Assembly: GCF_042684485.1 (NCBI RefSeq)
Contig: NZ_JBHULM010000011.1
Coordinates: 1,240,001 to 1,304,000 of the forward strand
Length of the DNA: 64,000 bases
From: Oceanihabitans gracilariae
Lineage (GTDB): Bacteria > Bacteroidota > Bacteroidia > Flavobacteriales > Flavobacteriaceae
Reading direction: 5' to 3'
Under the pieces are notes generated by a model, which saw only the letters and a program-made list of their open reading frames with translations, was not told the DNA's origin and did no database searches. Both the position numbers and the translations under genes were made by a program. This document shows positions 25,691 through 34,355 of the stretch, in pieces. How positions within the stretch are numbered: the first letter of the stretch is position 1; every line of letters begins with the position of its first letter.

Positions 25691-27004
25691 TTAAAGATCA
25701 AAACCAATATTGACACCTAATTTGGTTGCAATAAGTTTATTAATACGTTTTTTTAATTCTGGAATTTTTACAGTTTCTAATACGTTATTAGCAAAAGCAT
25801 ACATTAATAAAGCTTTAGCTTCTTTTTGAGGAATACCTCTAGAACGTAAGTAAAACATAGCACTTTCATCTAGTTGACCAATAGTACAACCATGAGAACA
25901 TTTTACATCATCTGCAAAAATTTCTAATTGTGGTTTAGAGTTTATGGTTGCTTTATCACTTAAAAGTATGTTGTTGTTAGATTGAAACGCATTGGTTTTT
26001 TGTGCTTCTTTGTTTACAATAACCTTACCATTAAAAACACCTGTAGCACCATCGTTAAAAATACCTTTGTAGTCTTGGTGACTTTCGCAATTAGGTTCTA
26101 TATGGTGTACTAATGTGTTGTGATCTACGTGTTGTTTGTTTCCAATAATTGTAATACCATTTAAAGTAGAGTCCATGTGTTCTCCGTTTTGGTAAAAATT
26201 AAGGTTGTTACGTGTTAGTTTACCTCCAAAACTAAAAGTATGTACAGAAACATGACTTTCGCGTTTTTGATTTACATAAGTATTATCAATTAAAGACGCG
26301 TTGGTGTTATCGTTTTGAATTTTATAGTAATCTATAATAGCACGTTTGTTTCCAAAAATTTCGGTAACACTGTTGGTTAAAACAGGATGGTCTGATAAAC
26401 TCTGGTGACGTTCAATAATTTGTACGTGAGAGTTTTCATCTACAACAATTAAGTTACGTGGTTGTTGCATTAAAGCAACTTCACTTCCTGTAGAAAAATG
26501 TATAATTTGAATTGGTTTGTTTACCAATTTATTTTTAGGAATATGAATATAAGCACCTTCTTGTGTAAAAGCTGTATTTAATGCAGTTAAGCTGTCTTTA
26601 GCAGCTACTTTATTAAAATAGTTTTCAATAACAAGACGATATTTAGGTTTGCTTAAAGCCGCAGACATTAAACAAACATCAATTCCGTCATGTGTAGTTT
26701 GCGATAAATGCGAAGCATATTTACCATCTATAAAAACAATTTTATAGGTGTCTATATCATGAATAAAGTACTTTTTAACATCACTATACTCTATAGCATT
26801 TTCCTGTTTAGGAAAAACACTGTAGTCATGTTTTAAAATACTGTTTAACGATGTATATTTCCAAGCTTCTTCTTTTTTTGAAGGAAAACCTTTTGTTTCA
26901 AAGGTTTTTATCGCTTCACTTCTAATATCATGTATTGCAGTATCTACATCTACGTGATTTTCGAAAGCTAAAAATGAGGAAACTAATTTTTCTTTTAAAT
27001 CCAT
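25691..27004 (-). CDS. sufD: Fe-S cluster assembly protein SufD
   Basis: SufD pairs with SufB and SufC in the SufBC2D scaffold. The 437-residue protein has the FGGKLTRNNLNFYQNGEH and HHIEPNCESHQDYKGIFN segments of the SufB/SufD beta-helix core, and ends with the FYLRSRGIPQKEAKALLMYAFA signature that contacts SufC. It lacks the catalytic cysteine pattern of SufB, as expected. It is the last gene of the sufA-sufB-lipoprotein-sufC-sufD run, 142 bases downstream of sufC, and ends at a bidirectional terminator. Confidence 0.96.
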   Translation of the reverse strand: MDLKEKLVSSFLAFENHVDVDTAIHDIRSEAIKTFETKGFPSKKEEAWKYTSLNSILKHDYSVFPKQENAIEYSDVKKYFIHDIDTYKIVFIDGKYASHLSQTTHDGIDVCLMSAALSKPKYRLVIENYFNKVAAKDSLTALNTAFTQEGAYIHIPKNKLVNKPIQIIHFSTGSEVALMQQPRNLIVVDENSHVQIIERHQSLSDHPVLTNSVTEIFGNKRAIIDYYKIQNDNTNASLIDNTYVNQKRESHVSVHTFSFGGKLTRNNLNFYQNGEHMDSTLNGITIIGNKQHVDHNTLVHHIEPNCESHQDYKGIFNDGATGVFNGKVIVNKEAQKTNAFQSNNNILLSDKATINSKPQLEIFADDVKCSHGCTIGQLDESAMFYLRSRGIPQKEAKALLMYAFANNVLETVKIPELKKRINKLIATKLGVNIGFDL

Positions 27005-27146
27005 TATTATAAGTCTTCAGTAATCTGTTTTCATCTTCAGTTTATTGCAATACAAACTGCGTGCTGAATAGACTACTTTTTTAAGTATTAGAGTAATTGT
27101 TTTTAGTAAGCTATGCTTTACTGCAAACTAATTACTACTTACTAGT

Positions 27147-27899
27147 TTATGCGTTTACTTCTTCTTTAATCCAGTCGTAACCTTTTTCTTCTAGCTCATG
27201 CGCAAGTTCTTTACCACCAGATTTTACAATTTTACCATTGTATAATACGTGTACAAAGTCAGGTACGATATAGTCTAATAAACGTTGGTAGTGTGTAATA
27301 ACTAAAACAGCGTTGTCTTTGCTTTTTAGTTTGTTTACACCATTTGCTACTATACGTAAAGCATCAATATCTAATCCAGAATCTGTTTCATCTAGAATGG
27401 CTAGTTTTGGTTCTAGCATTGCCATTTGAAAAATTTCATTACGTTTCTTTTCTCCTCCAGAAAAACCTTCGTTTAAAGAACGCGATAAAAACTTTCTGTC
27501 TATTTCAAGCATTTCAGATTTTTCACGAATAAGCTTCAGCATTTCATTAGCTGGCATATCTTCTAAACCTTTTGCTTTTCTGTTAGCGTTAATAGCAGTT
27601 TTCATAAAATTAGTTACAGAAACTCCAGGGATTTCTACTGGATACTGAAAAGAAAGAAATACACCTTTATGTGCACGTTCTTCGGCAGCAAGCTCTTCTA
27701 AATCTTCATTTTCTAAAAGAATGTTTCCGTCTGTAACTTCATATTCTTCTTTTCCTGCAATTACAGAAGCTAAAGTACTTTTACCAGAACCGTTAGGTCC
27801 CATAATAGCATGTACTTCTCCTGCTTTTATTTCTAAATTAATTCCTTTTAAAATAGACTTGTCTTCTACACTTGCGTGCAAGTTGTTTATTTTTAACAT
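27147..27899 (-). CDS. sufC: Fe-S cluster assembly ATPase SufC
   Basis: SufC is the cytoplasmic ABC-type ATPase that drives shape changes of the SufBC2D scaffold. The 250-residue protein has Walker A GPNGSGKST, the SufC-typical signature region EGFSGGEKKRNEIFQM, Walker B AILDETDSGLDIDALR and the switch His in ITHYQRLLDYI. It begins 2 bases after the stop codon of a small lipoprotein gene, so the two are tightly linked. Confidence 0.97.
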   Translation of the reverse strand: MLKINNLHASVEDKSILKGINLEIKAGEVHAIMGPNGSGKSTLASVIAGKEEYEVTDGNILLENEDLEELAAEERAHKGVFLSFQYPVEIPGVSVTNFMKTAINANRKAKGLEDMPANEMLKLIREKSEMLEIDRKFLSRSLNEGFSGGEKKRNEIFQMAMLEPKLAILDETDSGLDIDALRIVANGVNKLKSKDNAVLVITHYQRLLDYIVPDFVHVLYNGKIVKSGGKELAHELEEKGYDWIKEEVNA

Positions 27900-27901
27900 A
27901 A

Positions 27902-28321
27902 TTATTTTGTACCTAATTTTACAACATTTTCTGCTTGCTTATTTATAGCAGATATATTTAGTATTTCTTTAATTTCTACGCGATTTTCCCAACCTTCTTC
28001 GTTTTCTGGTTTTGGTGTGATTTTACCTCTCACTTCTACCATAACAAAGTCTGTTGGTTCTTTTTTATAGGCTGTTGCCTGTTTGTTTAATTCTTCAACC
28101 TTATTATCTAAAACAACACCATAAATTTGGTTGTTGGTTTGTAATACTGCAGCATCTGCATAATACACAAACTCTCCTTTTAGTAAGGTTAAGCCATCAC
28201 TTTGTTTTGCTGTCCTGCCGTCTTTTGTTTTAACAGTTTCTTCAGAGTTTACCTTTTTAGTGTCGTTTTTACAGCTTGTAAATGCTACAGCTAATACGAA
28301 TAAGAATACTAATTTTTTCAT
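27902..28321 (-). CDS. Small lipoprotein inside the suf operon
   Basis: The 139-residue protein has a lipoprotein signal ending AFTSC (Cys 17) followed by KNDTKK. The mature part (about 40-135) is beta-rich with GEFVYYADAAVLQTNNQIYGVV and VMVEVRGKITPKP, which reminds me of the NlpE C-terminal OB-like domain, without certainty. It lies 89 bases after sufB and 2 bases before sufC, on the same strand. Its role is unknown; an envelope protein translated with cytoplasmic Fe-S machinery is unexpected. Confidence 0.8.
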   Translation of the reverse strand: MKKLVFLFVLAVAFTSCKNDTKKVNSEETVKTKDGRTAKQSDGLTLLKGEFVYYADAAVLQTNNQIYGVVLDNKVEELNKQATAYKKEPTDFVMVEVRGKITPKPENEEGWENRVEIKEILNISAINKQAENVVKLGTK

Positions 28322-28410
28322 TTGTATTTAAAAAATTAATTGGGATTAAACTTTAGTTTGTTATTGCAAACACTTCGACAAGCGCAGTGTGACATTTTTA
28401 TTTGTTTTGT

Positions 28411-29859
28411 TTATCCTACAGAACCTTCTAGTGAAATTTCTAATAGTTTTTGTGCTTCAACAGCAAACTCCATTGGTAACTTGTTTAATACATCTTTACT
28501 AAAACCGTTTACAATTAATGCAATGGCTTTTTCTGTATCTATACCACGTTGGTTACAGTAAAATATTTGGTCTTCACCAATTTTACTAGTTGTTGCTTCG
28601 TGCTCTATTTGTGCTGTTTTGTTTTTTGCTTCTATATACGGAAACGTGTGTGCACCACATTCATTTCCCATTAATAAACTATCACATTGGCTAAAGTTAC
28701 GCGCATTTTCTGCACGAGAATTTACTTGCACTAAACCTCTATAAGAGTTTTGTGATTTTCCTGCAGAAATACCTTTAGATATAATAGTTGATTTTGTGTT
28801 TTTACCTAAATGAATCATTTTGGTTCCTGTATCTGCTTGCTGGTAATTGTTAGTTACTGCAATAGAATAAAACTCACCAACAGAATTATCTCCTTTTAGT
28901 ACACATGAAGGATATTTCCAGGTTACAGCAGAACCTGTTTCTACTTGTGTCCATGAAATTTTGGCATTGGTTTCGCATAAACCACGTTTGGTTACAAAGT
29001 TGTAAACACCACCTTTTCCTTCTGCATTACCTGGAAACCAGTTTTGTACAGTAGAGTATTTAATTTCGGCATCATCAAGTGCAATTAACTCTACTACTGC
29101 AGCGTGTAATTGGTTTTCATCACGACTAGGAGCTGTACAGCCTTCTAGGTACGATACGTAACTACCTTCATCTGCAATCACTAGTGTTCTTTCAAACTGT
29201 CCTGTTCCTGCTTGGTTTATTCTAAAATAAGTAGATAATTCCATAGGACATTTTACTCCTTTAGGAATGTAGCAAAATGAACCATCACTAAATACCGCAG
29301 AATTTAATGCTGCATAAAAATTGTCTTTTTGCGGCACTACTGTACCTAAGTATTTTTTTACTAGTTCTGGATGTTCTTTTATTGCTTCAGAAATAGACAT
29401 AAATATAATGCCTTTTTCTGCTAATGTTTTTTTGAAAGTTGTAGCAACAGAAACAGAATCTACAACAATATCCATAGCAATATTGTTCATTTTTTTCTGT
29501 TCGTCTACAGAAATTCCTAGCTTTTTATACATAGCTAGTAAATCTGGATCTACATCATCTAATGTTTTATTAGGATCTACAGAAGTTGGTGCAGAGTAGT
29601 ATGCAATGGCTTGAAAATCTGGTTTTTCATAATTTACATTTGCCCAGTCTGGTTCTTTCATTTCTTTCCAAACTTTAAATGCTTCTAGTCTCCATGCTGT
29701 CATCCATTCTGGCTCTTCTTTCTTTTTAGAAATAGCGCGAACAATGTCTTCATTTAATCCAATAGGGAATGTTTCAGATTCAATATCTGTGTAAAAACCA
29801 TATTCGTATTCTTTGGTTTTAAGTTCTTCTCTTAGATCGTCTTCTGTATATTTACTCAT
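28411..29859 (-). CDS. sufB: Fe-S cluster assembly protein SufB
   Basis: SufB is the main scaffold subunit on which the cluster forms. The 482-residue protein contains the conserved GSFCYIPKGVKCPMEL, YLEGCTAPSRDENQLHAAVV, SWTQVETGSAVTWKYPSC and LLMGNECGAHTFPYIEAKN blocks, and ends with FYCNQRGIDTEKAIALIVNG. The conserved cysteines, including the one in GNECGA, are present. It follows sufA by 52 bases and shares its promoter. Confidence 0.98.
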   Translation of the reverse strand: MSKYTEDDLREELKTKEYEYGFYTDIESETFPIGLNEDIVRAISKKKEEPEWMTAWRLEAFKVWKEMKEPDWANVNYEKPDFQAIAYYSAPTSVDPNKTLDDVDPDLLAMYKKLGISVDEQKKMNNIAMDIVVDSVSVATTFKKTLAEKGIIFMSISEAIKEHPELVKKYLGTVVPQKDNFYAALNSAVFSDGSFCYIPKGVKCPMELSTYFRINQAGTGQFERTLVIADEGSYVSYLEGCTAPSRDENQLHAAVVELIALDDAEIKYSTVQNWFPGNAEGKGGVYNFVTKRGLCETNAKISWTQVETGSAVTWKYPSCVLKGDNSVGEFYSIAVTNNYQQADTGTKMIHLGKNTKSTIISKGISAGKSQNSYRGLVQVNSRAENARNFSQCDSLLMGNECGAHTFPYIEAKNKTAQIEHEATTSKIGEDQIFYCNQRGIDTEKAIALIVNGFSKDVLNKLPMEFAVEAQKLLEISLEGSVG

Positions 29860-29911
29860 ATCTTGAATTTAATTTTAAAGTCCTTCTGTTAAAAGAAAGA
29901 TTTATAGTGGT

Positions 29912-30241
29912 TTATAACGAAAATGATTCGCCACAACCACAGGTTCTATTGGCATTTGGGTTATTAAACACAAAACCTGTTCCGTTTAATCCTCCAGAAT
30001 ACTCTAGTGTGGTTCCTATTAGGTACAAAAAGCTTTTCTTGTCGACAATAATTTTAATAGCATTGTCTTCAAACATTTTATCTTCTTCGTTCTTTTCTTT
30101 ATCAAACTTTAAGTCATAAGATAAACCAGAGCAACCTCCGCTTTTTACACCAACACGAACGTAGTCTGTTGCTGCATTATAGCCATCTTCAGTCATAAGT
30201 TCAATGACTTTCTTTTTAGCTGTTTCTGAAACTTTTATCAT
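29912..30241 (-). CDS. sufA: A-type Fe-S carrier (SufA/HesB/IscA family)
   Basis: A-type carriers receive clusters from SufBCD and pass them to apoproteins. I chose the ATG at 30241, which gives 109 residues beginning MIKVSETAKKKV as in homologues; an upstream in-frame ATG adds an unconserved extension that crosses the promoter. The three ligand cysteines are Cys37 in SGGCSGL and Cys101/Cys103 in TCGCGESF. It is the first gene of the sufAB-lipoprotein-CD run. Confidence 0.96.
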   Translation of the reverse strand: MIKVSETAKKKVIELMTEDGYNAATDYVRVGVKSGGCSGLSYDLKFDKEKNEEDKMFEDNAIKIIVDKKSFLYLIGTTLEYSGGLNGTGFVFNNPNANRTCGCGESFSL

Positions 30242-30273
30242 AATTGTTAAATAGATTTTGTCTAAATAGAGTG

Positions 30274-30281
30274 CAAATATA
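30274..30281 (-). promoter_or_regulatory. Promoter -7 box of sufA operon
   Basis: On the minus strand 30281 to 30274 reads TATATTTG (TAnnTTTG), 32 bases before the sufA ATG. It supports the shorter sufA start. Confidence 0.55.
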
Positions 30282-30464
30282 CAATATAAGTCATGGATTT
30301 CCATATATGCTTACATTATATTAGTGATGTTTTTATAAGAAAAATCTATGGTTGGTTTTCTTTGACTTTACTTGTAAAAAAAGTCTGTATTTTCATGCTG
30401 TAGTCTGTGTTCTAATGTTTTTAATCTAATTTGTAATTAGATCTTGATTATTTTCATTAAAAAA

Positions 30465-30498
30465 TTGTGAGGCATTAAAAATAAGCTTCTTATTTTTG
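30465..30498 (+). promoter_or_regulatory. Promoter of thiL, leaderless spacing
   Basis: TTG at 30465-30467 and TATTTTTG at 30491-30498 are 23 bases apart. CAAC alone separates the -7 box from the ATG at 30503. Confidence 0.55.
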
Positions 30499-30502
30499 CA
30501 AC

Positions 30503-31555
30503 ATGATAGAAGATAAAAATCAACAACGTACTGCATTAAGTGATTTAGGAGAATTTGGTTTAATAGACCATTTAACGTCTCAATTTAAAGTTTCGCAAAA
30601 ATCAACAATACAAAGTATTGGTGACGATGCTGCTGTTTTAGAATTTAAGAACAAACAAATTGTGGTTACTACCGATTTATTGGTAGAAGGTGTGCATTTT
30701 GATTTAAGCTACATGCCTTTAAAACACTTAGGTTACAAGGCAGTTATTGTGAATTTATCTGATGTGTTTGCAATGAATGCAAAGGCAACTCAAATTACAG
30801 TTTCTATAGCTGTTTCTAACCGTTTTCCTTTAGAGGCTCTAGAAGAATTATATGCAGGAATTGGTACTGCAGCAAAAATTTATGACATTGATGTTGTTGG
30901 TGGCGATACTACTTCTTCTACCTCAGGATTATTAATATCTGTTACTGCAATTGGTGAGGTTGAAAAAGAAGATGTAGTGTGCAGAAGTGGTGCAAAACCA
31001 AACGATTTACTAGTAGTTACTGGTGATCTTGGTGGAGCATATATGGGATTACAAGTTTTAGAACGCGAAAAACAAGTGTTTTTGGTAAACCCAAATAGCC
31101 AACCAGATATGGAGCCTTATAGCTATATTATTGAAAGACAATTAAAACCAGAAGCTAGAAAAGATATTGTAAAACTTTTTAAAGACTTAGAGGTTAAACC
31201 AACGTCTATGATTGATGTTAGTGATGGATTATCTTCAGAAATCATGCACTTATGTAAGCATAGTAAAGTGGGTTGTGATTTGTATGAAGAAAAACTACCA
31301 CTAGATCCTCAAGTTATTTCTACTTGCGAAGAATTTAATATAGATAGTACAACGGTTGCTTTAAATGGAGGAGAAGATTATGAATTGCTATTTACGCTTT
31401 CGCAAGAAGATTATCCTAAAATAAAAGCAAATCCTAATTTTACAGTAATTGGTTATATGACAGAGCCAAACGTAGGTATGCATTTAGTAACTAGAGCAGA
31501 AACTAAAATACCATTACAAGCACAAGGTTGGAATGCGCTTAATGATCAAGAATAA
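30503..31555 (+). CDS. thiL: Thiamine-monophosphate kinase
   Basis: ThiL phosphorylates thiamine monophosphate to the active cofactor thiamine diphosphate. The 350-residue protein has the family marks GDDAA at 40-44, TTDLLVEGVHFD, GGDTTSS, MIDVSDGLSSE and ALNGGEDYELLFT. Family length is normal. Its last 17 bases overlap, tail to tail, the end of the minus-strand small gene at 31539. Confidence 0.96.
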   Translation: MIEDKNQQRTALSDLGEFGLIDHLTSQFKVSQKSTIQSIGDDAAVLEFKNKQIVVTTDLLVEGVHFDLSYMPLKHLGYKAVIVNLSDVFAMNAKATQITVSIAVSNRFPLEALEELYAGIGTAAKIYDIDVVGGDTTSSTSGLLISVTAIGEVEKEDVVCRSGAKPNDLLVVTGDLGGAYMGLQVLEREKQVFLVNPNSQPDMEPYSYIIERQLKPEARKDIVKLFKDLEVKPTSMIDVSDGLSSEIMHLCKHSKVGCDLYEEKLPLDPQVISTCEEFNIDSTTVALNGGEDYELLFTLSQEDYPKIKANPNFTVIGYMTEPNVGMHLVTRAETKIPLQAQGWNALNDQE

Positions 31556-31763
31556 TTGCTTTGCGCTTTTCTTTTTTAAAATAAACTTTTTTTAAAACAG
31601 AATTTATTCTTTTGTATTTTGGAGTGAGTGGTATGAGGTTACCATTAGCACTTGTAGTCATTTGCTTTTTGCAATGTTTGCATTTGTATTCTTTCACATG
31701 TGCTGTGATTTCTTTTGAAACAACAAAATTATGACCAAAAACGCTACATTGAATTTTCTTCAT
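31539..31763 (-). CDS. Small zinc-ribbon-like protein, tandem copy 2
   Basis: The 74-residue protein has CSVFGHNFVVSKEITAHV followed by YKCKHCKKQMTT, a CxFGH...CxxC arrangement that could bind one zinc ion. The C-terminal half is basic and ends beyond a PLTPKYKRINSVL segment. It is clearly paralogous to the product of 31830-32096, with the same order of motifs. The pattern resembles the small DUF1660-type proteins sometimes found in phage and in flavobacteria; I cannot confirm this by search. Function is unknown. Confidence 0.75.
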   Translation of the reverse strand: MKKIQCSVFGHNFVVSKEITAHVKEYKCKHCKKQMTTSANGNLIPLTPKYKRINSVLKKVYFKKEKRKAIILDH

Positions 31764-31829
31764 AGAATTTATTAGCTAATTTATTGGTATACAAGCTAAC
31801 AGATTTTATTGTTTTCGCACAAAAACATA

Positions 31830-32096
31830 CTAGTTAATCGATGAAGCGTAAGATTTTTCCTGTAAACGTAACTCCTTTTTGTTATAAATGTGTTCTAATA
31901 CAGAATTAATTTTTTTGTACTTAGCAGTTAACGGAATTAAATTGCCATTACTGTTAGTGGTCATTTGCTTTTTGCAATGTGTACATTGGTATTCTTTTAC
32001 ATGGTAGGTGACATTTTTAGATACTTCAAATTTGTGTCCAAAAATATTGCAAACTAAATGAGGGATAAAAGCAGGCTTTAGCGTAGGTTTTTTCAT
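31830..32096 (-). CDS. Small zinc-ribbon-like protein, tandem copy 1
   Basis: I chose the ATG at 32096 (88 residues, MKKPTLKPAF) since sequence before it has no similarity to the paralogue. The core CNIFGHKFEVSKNVTYHV then YQCTHCKKQMTTNSNGNLIPLT is nearly the same as in the neighbouring 74-residue protein, showing tandem duplication. A CxxC plus Cys/His pair suggests zinc binding. It lies 65 bases downstream of the alpha/beta hydrolase gene. No function is known. Confidence 0.75.
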   Translation of the reverse strand: MKKPTLKPAFIPHLVCNIFGHKFEVSKNVTYHVKEYQCTHCKKQMTTNSNGNLIPLTAKYKKINSVLEHIYNKKELRLQEKSYASSIN

Positions 32097-32161
32097 TTTT
32101 TGAGCGTTTGGTAAGCATAAACCTAATGAAAAAAAATGAAAAAAACGACAAAAAGCTATAT

Positions 32162-32935
32162 TTATTCGATGAAATGCATGATTTCTTCTAGGCACATTTT
32201 ATAATTTTCAATATGGCTCATATGTCCTTCGCTTAAAACCACAGTTTTAATTTGTGTGTTTTTTGTTTCTTCTACTAGGTTTTCGGCATCTACAACAGGA
32301 TCGTTTTTTCCAGCAATAAGGAGTTTCTTGCAAGTTAAAGAGCTAAAGAGTTTTTGTCTGTTTGGTCTTAAGCGCATACCTTCTTGACAAGCAATATATC
32401 CTTGAAGAGGTGTTTTTAAAGCTTCTTTTAAAGCTGCATCAAATGCTGTTTTGTATAATACTTTACTTTTTTCACTAAACAAATTAGCAAAAGACATACG
32501 TACCATATTGTTAAAATTGGTTTGTATCATTTTATTTGCTCTCACGCGAAGTTGTTTGCGTTCTGCGTCATCTGCCTTATAGGTAGAGTTTAATAGGCAT
32601 ACTCCTTTTAAAGTTTTTGTATACTTTTCGGCATAAGCCAATGCTATATATCCTCCCATCGAGTGGCCAAGCATGTAGTATTTTCTAAGTCTTAAATGTT
32701 TTAAAACAGCATGAACCATTTCTGCCATTTCTTCCATGCTATGTATATAACCTAAGCAATCGGTTTTACCATGACCTAAAAGATCTATACAAATTACTCG
32801 ATTTTTTTTTGTGAGTTCGGGTAAAAAAGCATGCCACATTTTATGGTTTTCAAGAAATCCATGCAATAATATAATGGCAGTTCCTTGTCCTTGATCGGTA
32901 TAAAAAACATTAATGCCTTTGTATTCTAAAATCAT
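32162..32935 (-). CDS. Alpha/beta hydrolase
   Basis: The 257-residue cytoplasmic protein has the alpha/beta hydrolase fold: oxyanion segment ILLHGFLENHKMW, nucleophile elbow GHSMGG, an acid in AGKNDPVVDAEN and the terminal His in EGHMSHIEN. It resembles small carboxylesterases and MenH/BioH-like enzymes. The substrate cannot be told. A TATCTTTG box lies 17 bases upstream. Confidence 0.9.
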   Translation of the reverse strand: MILEYKGINVFYTDQGQGTAIILLHGFLENHKMWHAFLPELTKKNRVICIDLLGHGKTDCLGYIHSMEEMAEMVHAVLKHLRLRKYYMLGHSMGGYIALAYAEKYTKTLKGVCLLNSTYKADDAERKQLRVRANKMIQTNFNNMVRMSFANLFSEKSKVLYKTAFDAALKEALKTPLQGYIACQEGMRLRPNRQKLFSSLTCKKLLIAGKNDPVVDAENLVEETKNTQIKTVVLSEGHMSHIENYKMCLEEIMHFIE

Positions 32936-32952
32936 ATTTAAACTATATTGTG

Positions 32953-32960
32953 CAAAGATA
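32953..32960 (-). promoter_or_regulatory. Promoter -7 box of hydrolase gene
   Basis: On the minus strand 32960 to 32953 reads TATCTTTG (TAnnTTTG), 17 bases before the ATG at 32935. Confidence 0.5.
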
Positions 32961-33043
32961 ATTAAGGGTTTTTAATAAATTACGACTCTATAATTTAAAA
33001 TGAGAAACTTCCTGTTTTTAAGAAGTATTCTATAATAATACCT

Positions 33044-34345
33044 ATGAATAAAACAAAAGAATTATTAATAACAAGCTTTGCAATGTTTTCGTTGTTTTTT
33101 GGAGCCGGAAATTTACTGCTACCACCACTTTTAGGATATCAAGCTGGTGAAAATTGGTTTTGGGTAACTTTTGGTTTTATTATTACAGCAGTAGTTATTC
33201 CTATAATAGGTATTTATGCACATGCCAAATTACAAGGTACTTTGTATGATTTTGGTAAAAAAGTGTCTCCTGCTTTTAGTTATGTTTATTGTGTATTAAT
33301 ATACTTTATTGTTGTTGCAATTCCTTCCCCTAGAACAGCAGCGGCTACACATGAAATTGCTATACATCCAAATTTTGGCAGTTCCCCTTTATTAACAAGT
33401 AGTATTTACTTTGCTTTAGTGCTTGTGTTTGTTTTAAATAGGTCTAGAATATTAAATGTAATCGGTAAGTATTTAACCCCTTTTATAGTAGCTATTCTTT
33501 TGTTGGTTATTGGTATTGGTTTGTTTACTACAGATTTTACTCCTAATACAAGTACTGTTAAAGCGCCTATTGTAAATGGTATTTTAGAAGGCTATCAAAC
33601 CTTTGATGCTATTGCAGCTGTAGTTGTTGGTGCTGTAATTATTATTTCTATTAATATAAATATAAAAGCTTCTTTTCAAGCTAAAAAAGAGCTGATAAAA
33701 AATTCTGGTCTTATTGCTGGTTTTGGGTTGTTTATAATTTATGCAGGTTTAATTTCGGTTGGTGCTTATTTTGGTTCAGATATTGACTTAAATCAAAACT
33801 TAAGTGGTGATGCGCAACGTGCTACCTTGTTAAGAGGTATTAGCATCAAAGCATTGGGTGCATTTGGTAATGCCGTTTTAAGTATAGTAATAGCTTTAGC
33901 CTGTTTTACAACAGCAGTTGGTATTGTAACAGGTACAGCAGATTATTTTAAAGGTTTAATAAAAAACTCACAAACCGTTTATGTGGTTACAGCTGTTGTA
34001 GCTTCGGTTTTTGGTGTAGTTGTTGGTCAGTTAAACTTTAATTCTATAATAGTAATAGCCTTACCAGTATTGCTATTTATTTATCCTATAACTATTGTGT
34101 TAATTTTATTAAACGCTATCCCAGAAAAATTCGCATCTAAAAACGTGTTTCGTGTGGTGGTATTGGTAACTTTTATTTTTAGTATTCCAGATGTGCTTCT
34201 TTTTTTAAGTCCTTCAGAAAAGATAACAGAAATAATGGCAAACATTCCTTTTGCAAAACATAGTTTAGGTTGGGTTTTACCAGCTTTAATTAGCTTTGGA
34301 TTGTTAAATTTTAAAAATTTTACGACTAAAGCCACATCTAACTAA
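33044..34345 (+). CDS. brnQ: Branched-chain amino acid transporter BrnQ
   Basis: This inner-membrane carrier of the LIVCS family imports leucine, isoleucine and valine with a cation. The 433-residue protein has about twelve membrane helices and the family opening FAMFSLFFGAGNLLLPPLLG, then PSPRTAAATHEIA. The gene is followed after 10 bases by an AraC regulator gene on the same strand, which makes an operon likely. No clear TAnnTTTG box was seen upstream. Confidence 0.95.
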   Translation: MNKTKELLITSFAMFSLFFGAGNLLLPPLLGYQAGENWFWVTFGFIITAVVIPIIGIYAHAKLQGTLYDFGKKVSPAFSYVYCVLIYFIVVAIPSPRTAAATHEIAIHPNFGSSPLLTSSIYFALVLVFVLNRSRILNVIGKYLTPFIVAILLLVIGIGLFTTDFTPNTSTVKAPIVNGILEGYQTFDAIAAVVVGAVIIISININIKASFQAKKELIKNSGLIAGFGLFIIYAGLISVGAYFGSDIDLNQNLSGDAQRATLLRGISIKALGAFGNAVLSIVIALACFTTAVGIVTGTADYFKGLIKNSQTVYVVTAVVASVFGVVVGQLNFNSIIVIALPVLLFIYPITIVLILLNAIPEKFASKNVFRVVVLVTFIFSIPDVLLFLSPSEKITEIMANIPFAKHSLGWVLPALISFGLLNFKNFTTKATSN

Positions 34346-34355
34346 TTAGTACAGT

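Noticed and set aside
31539..32096. Prophage remnant from the small phage-like zinc proteins
   Set aside because: No integrase, structural or lysis gene lies nearby, and the flanks are core genes.
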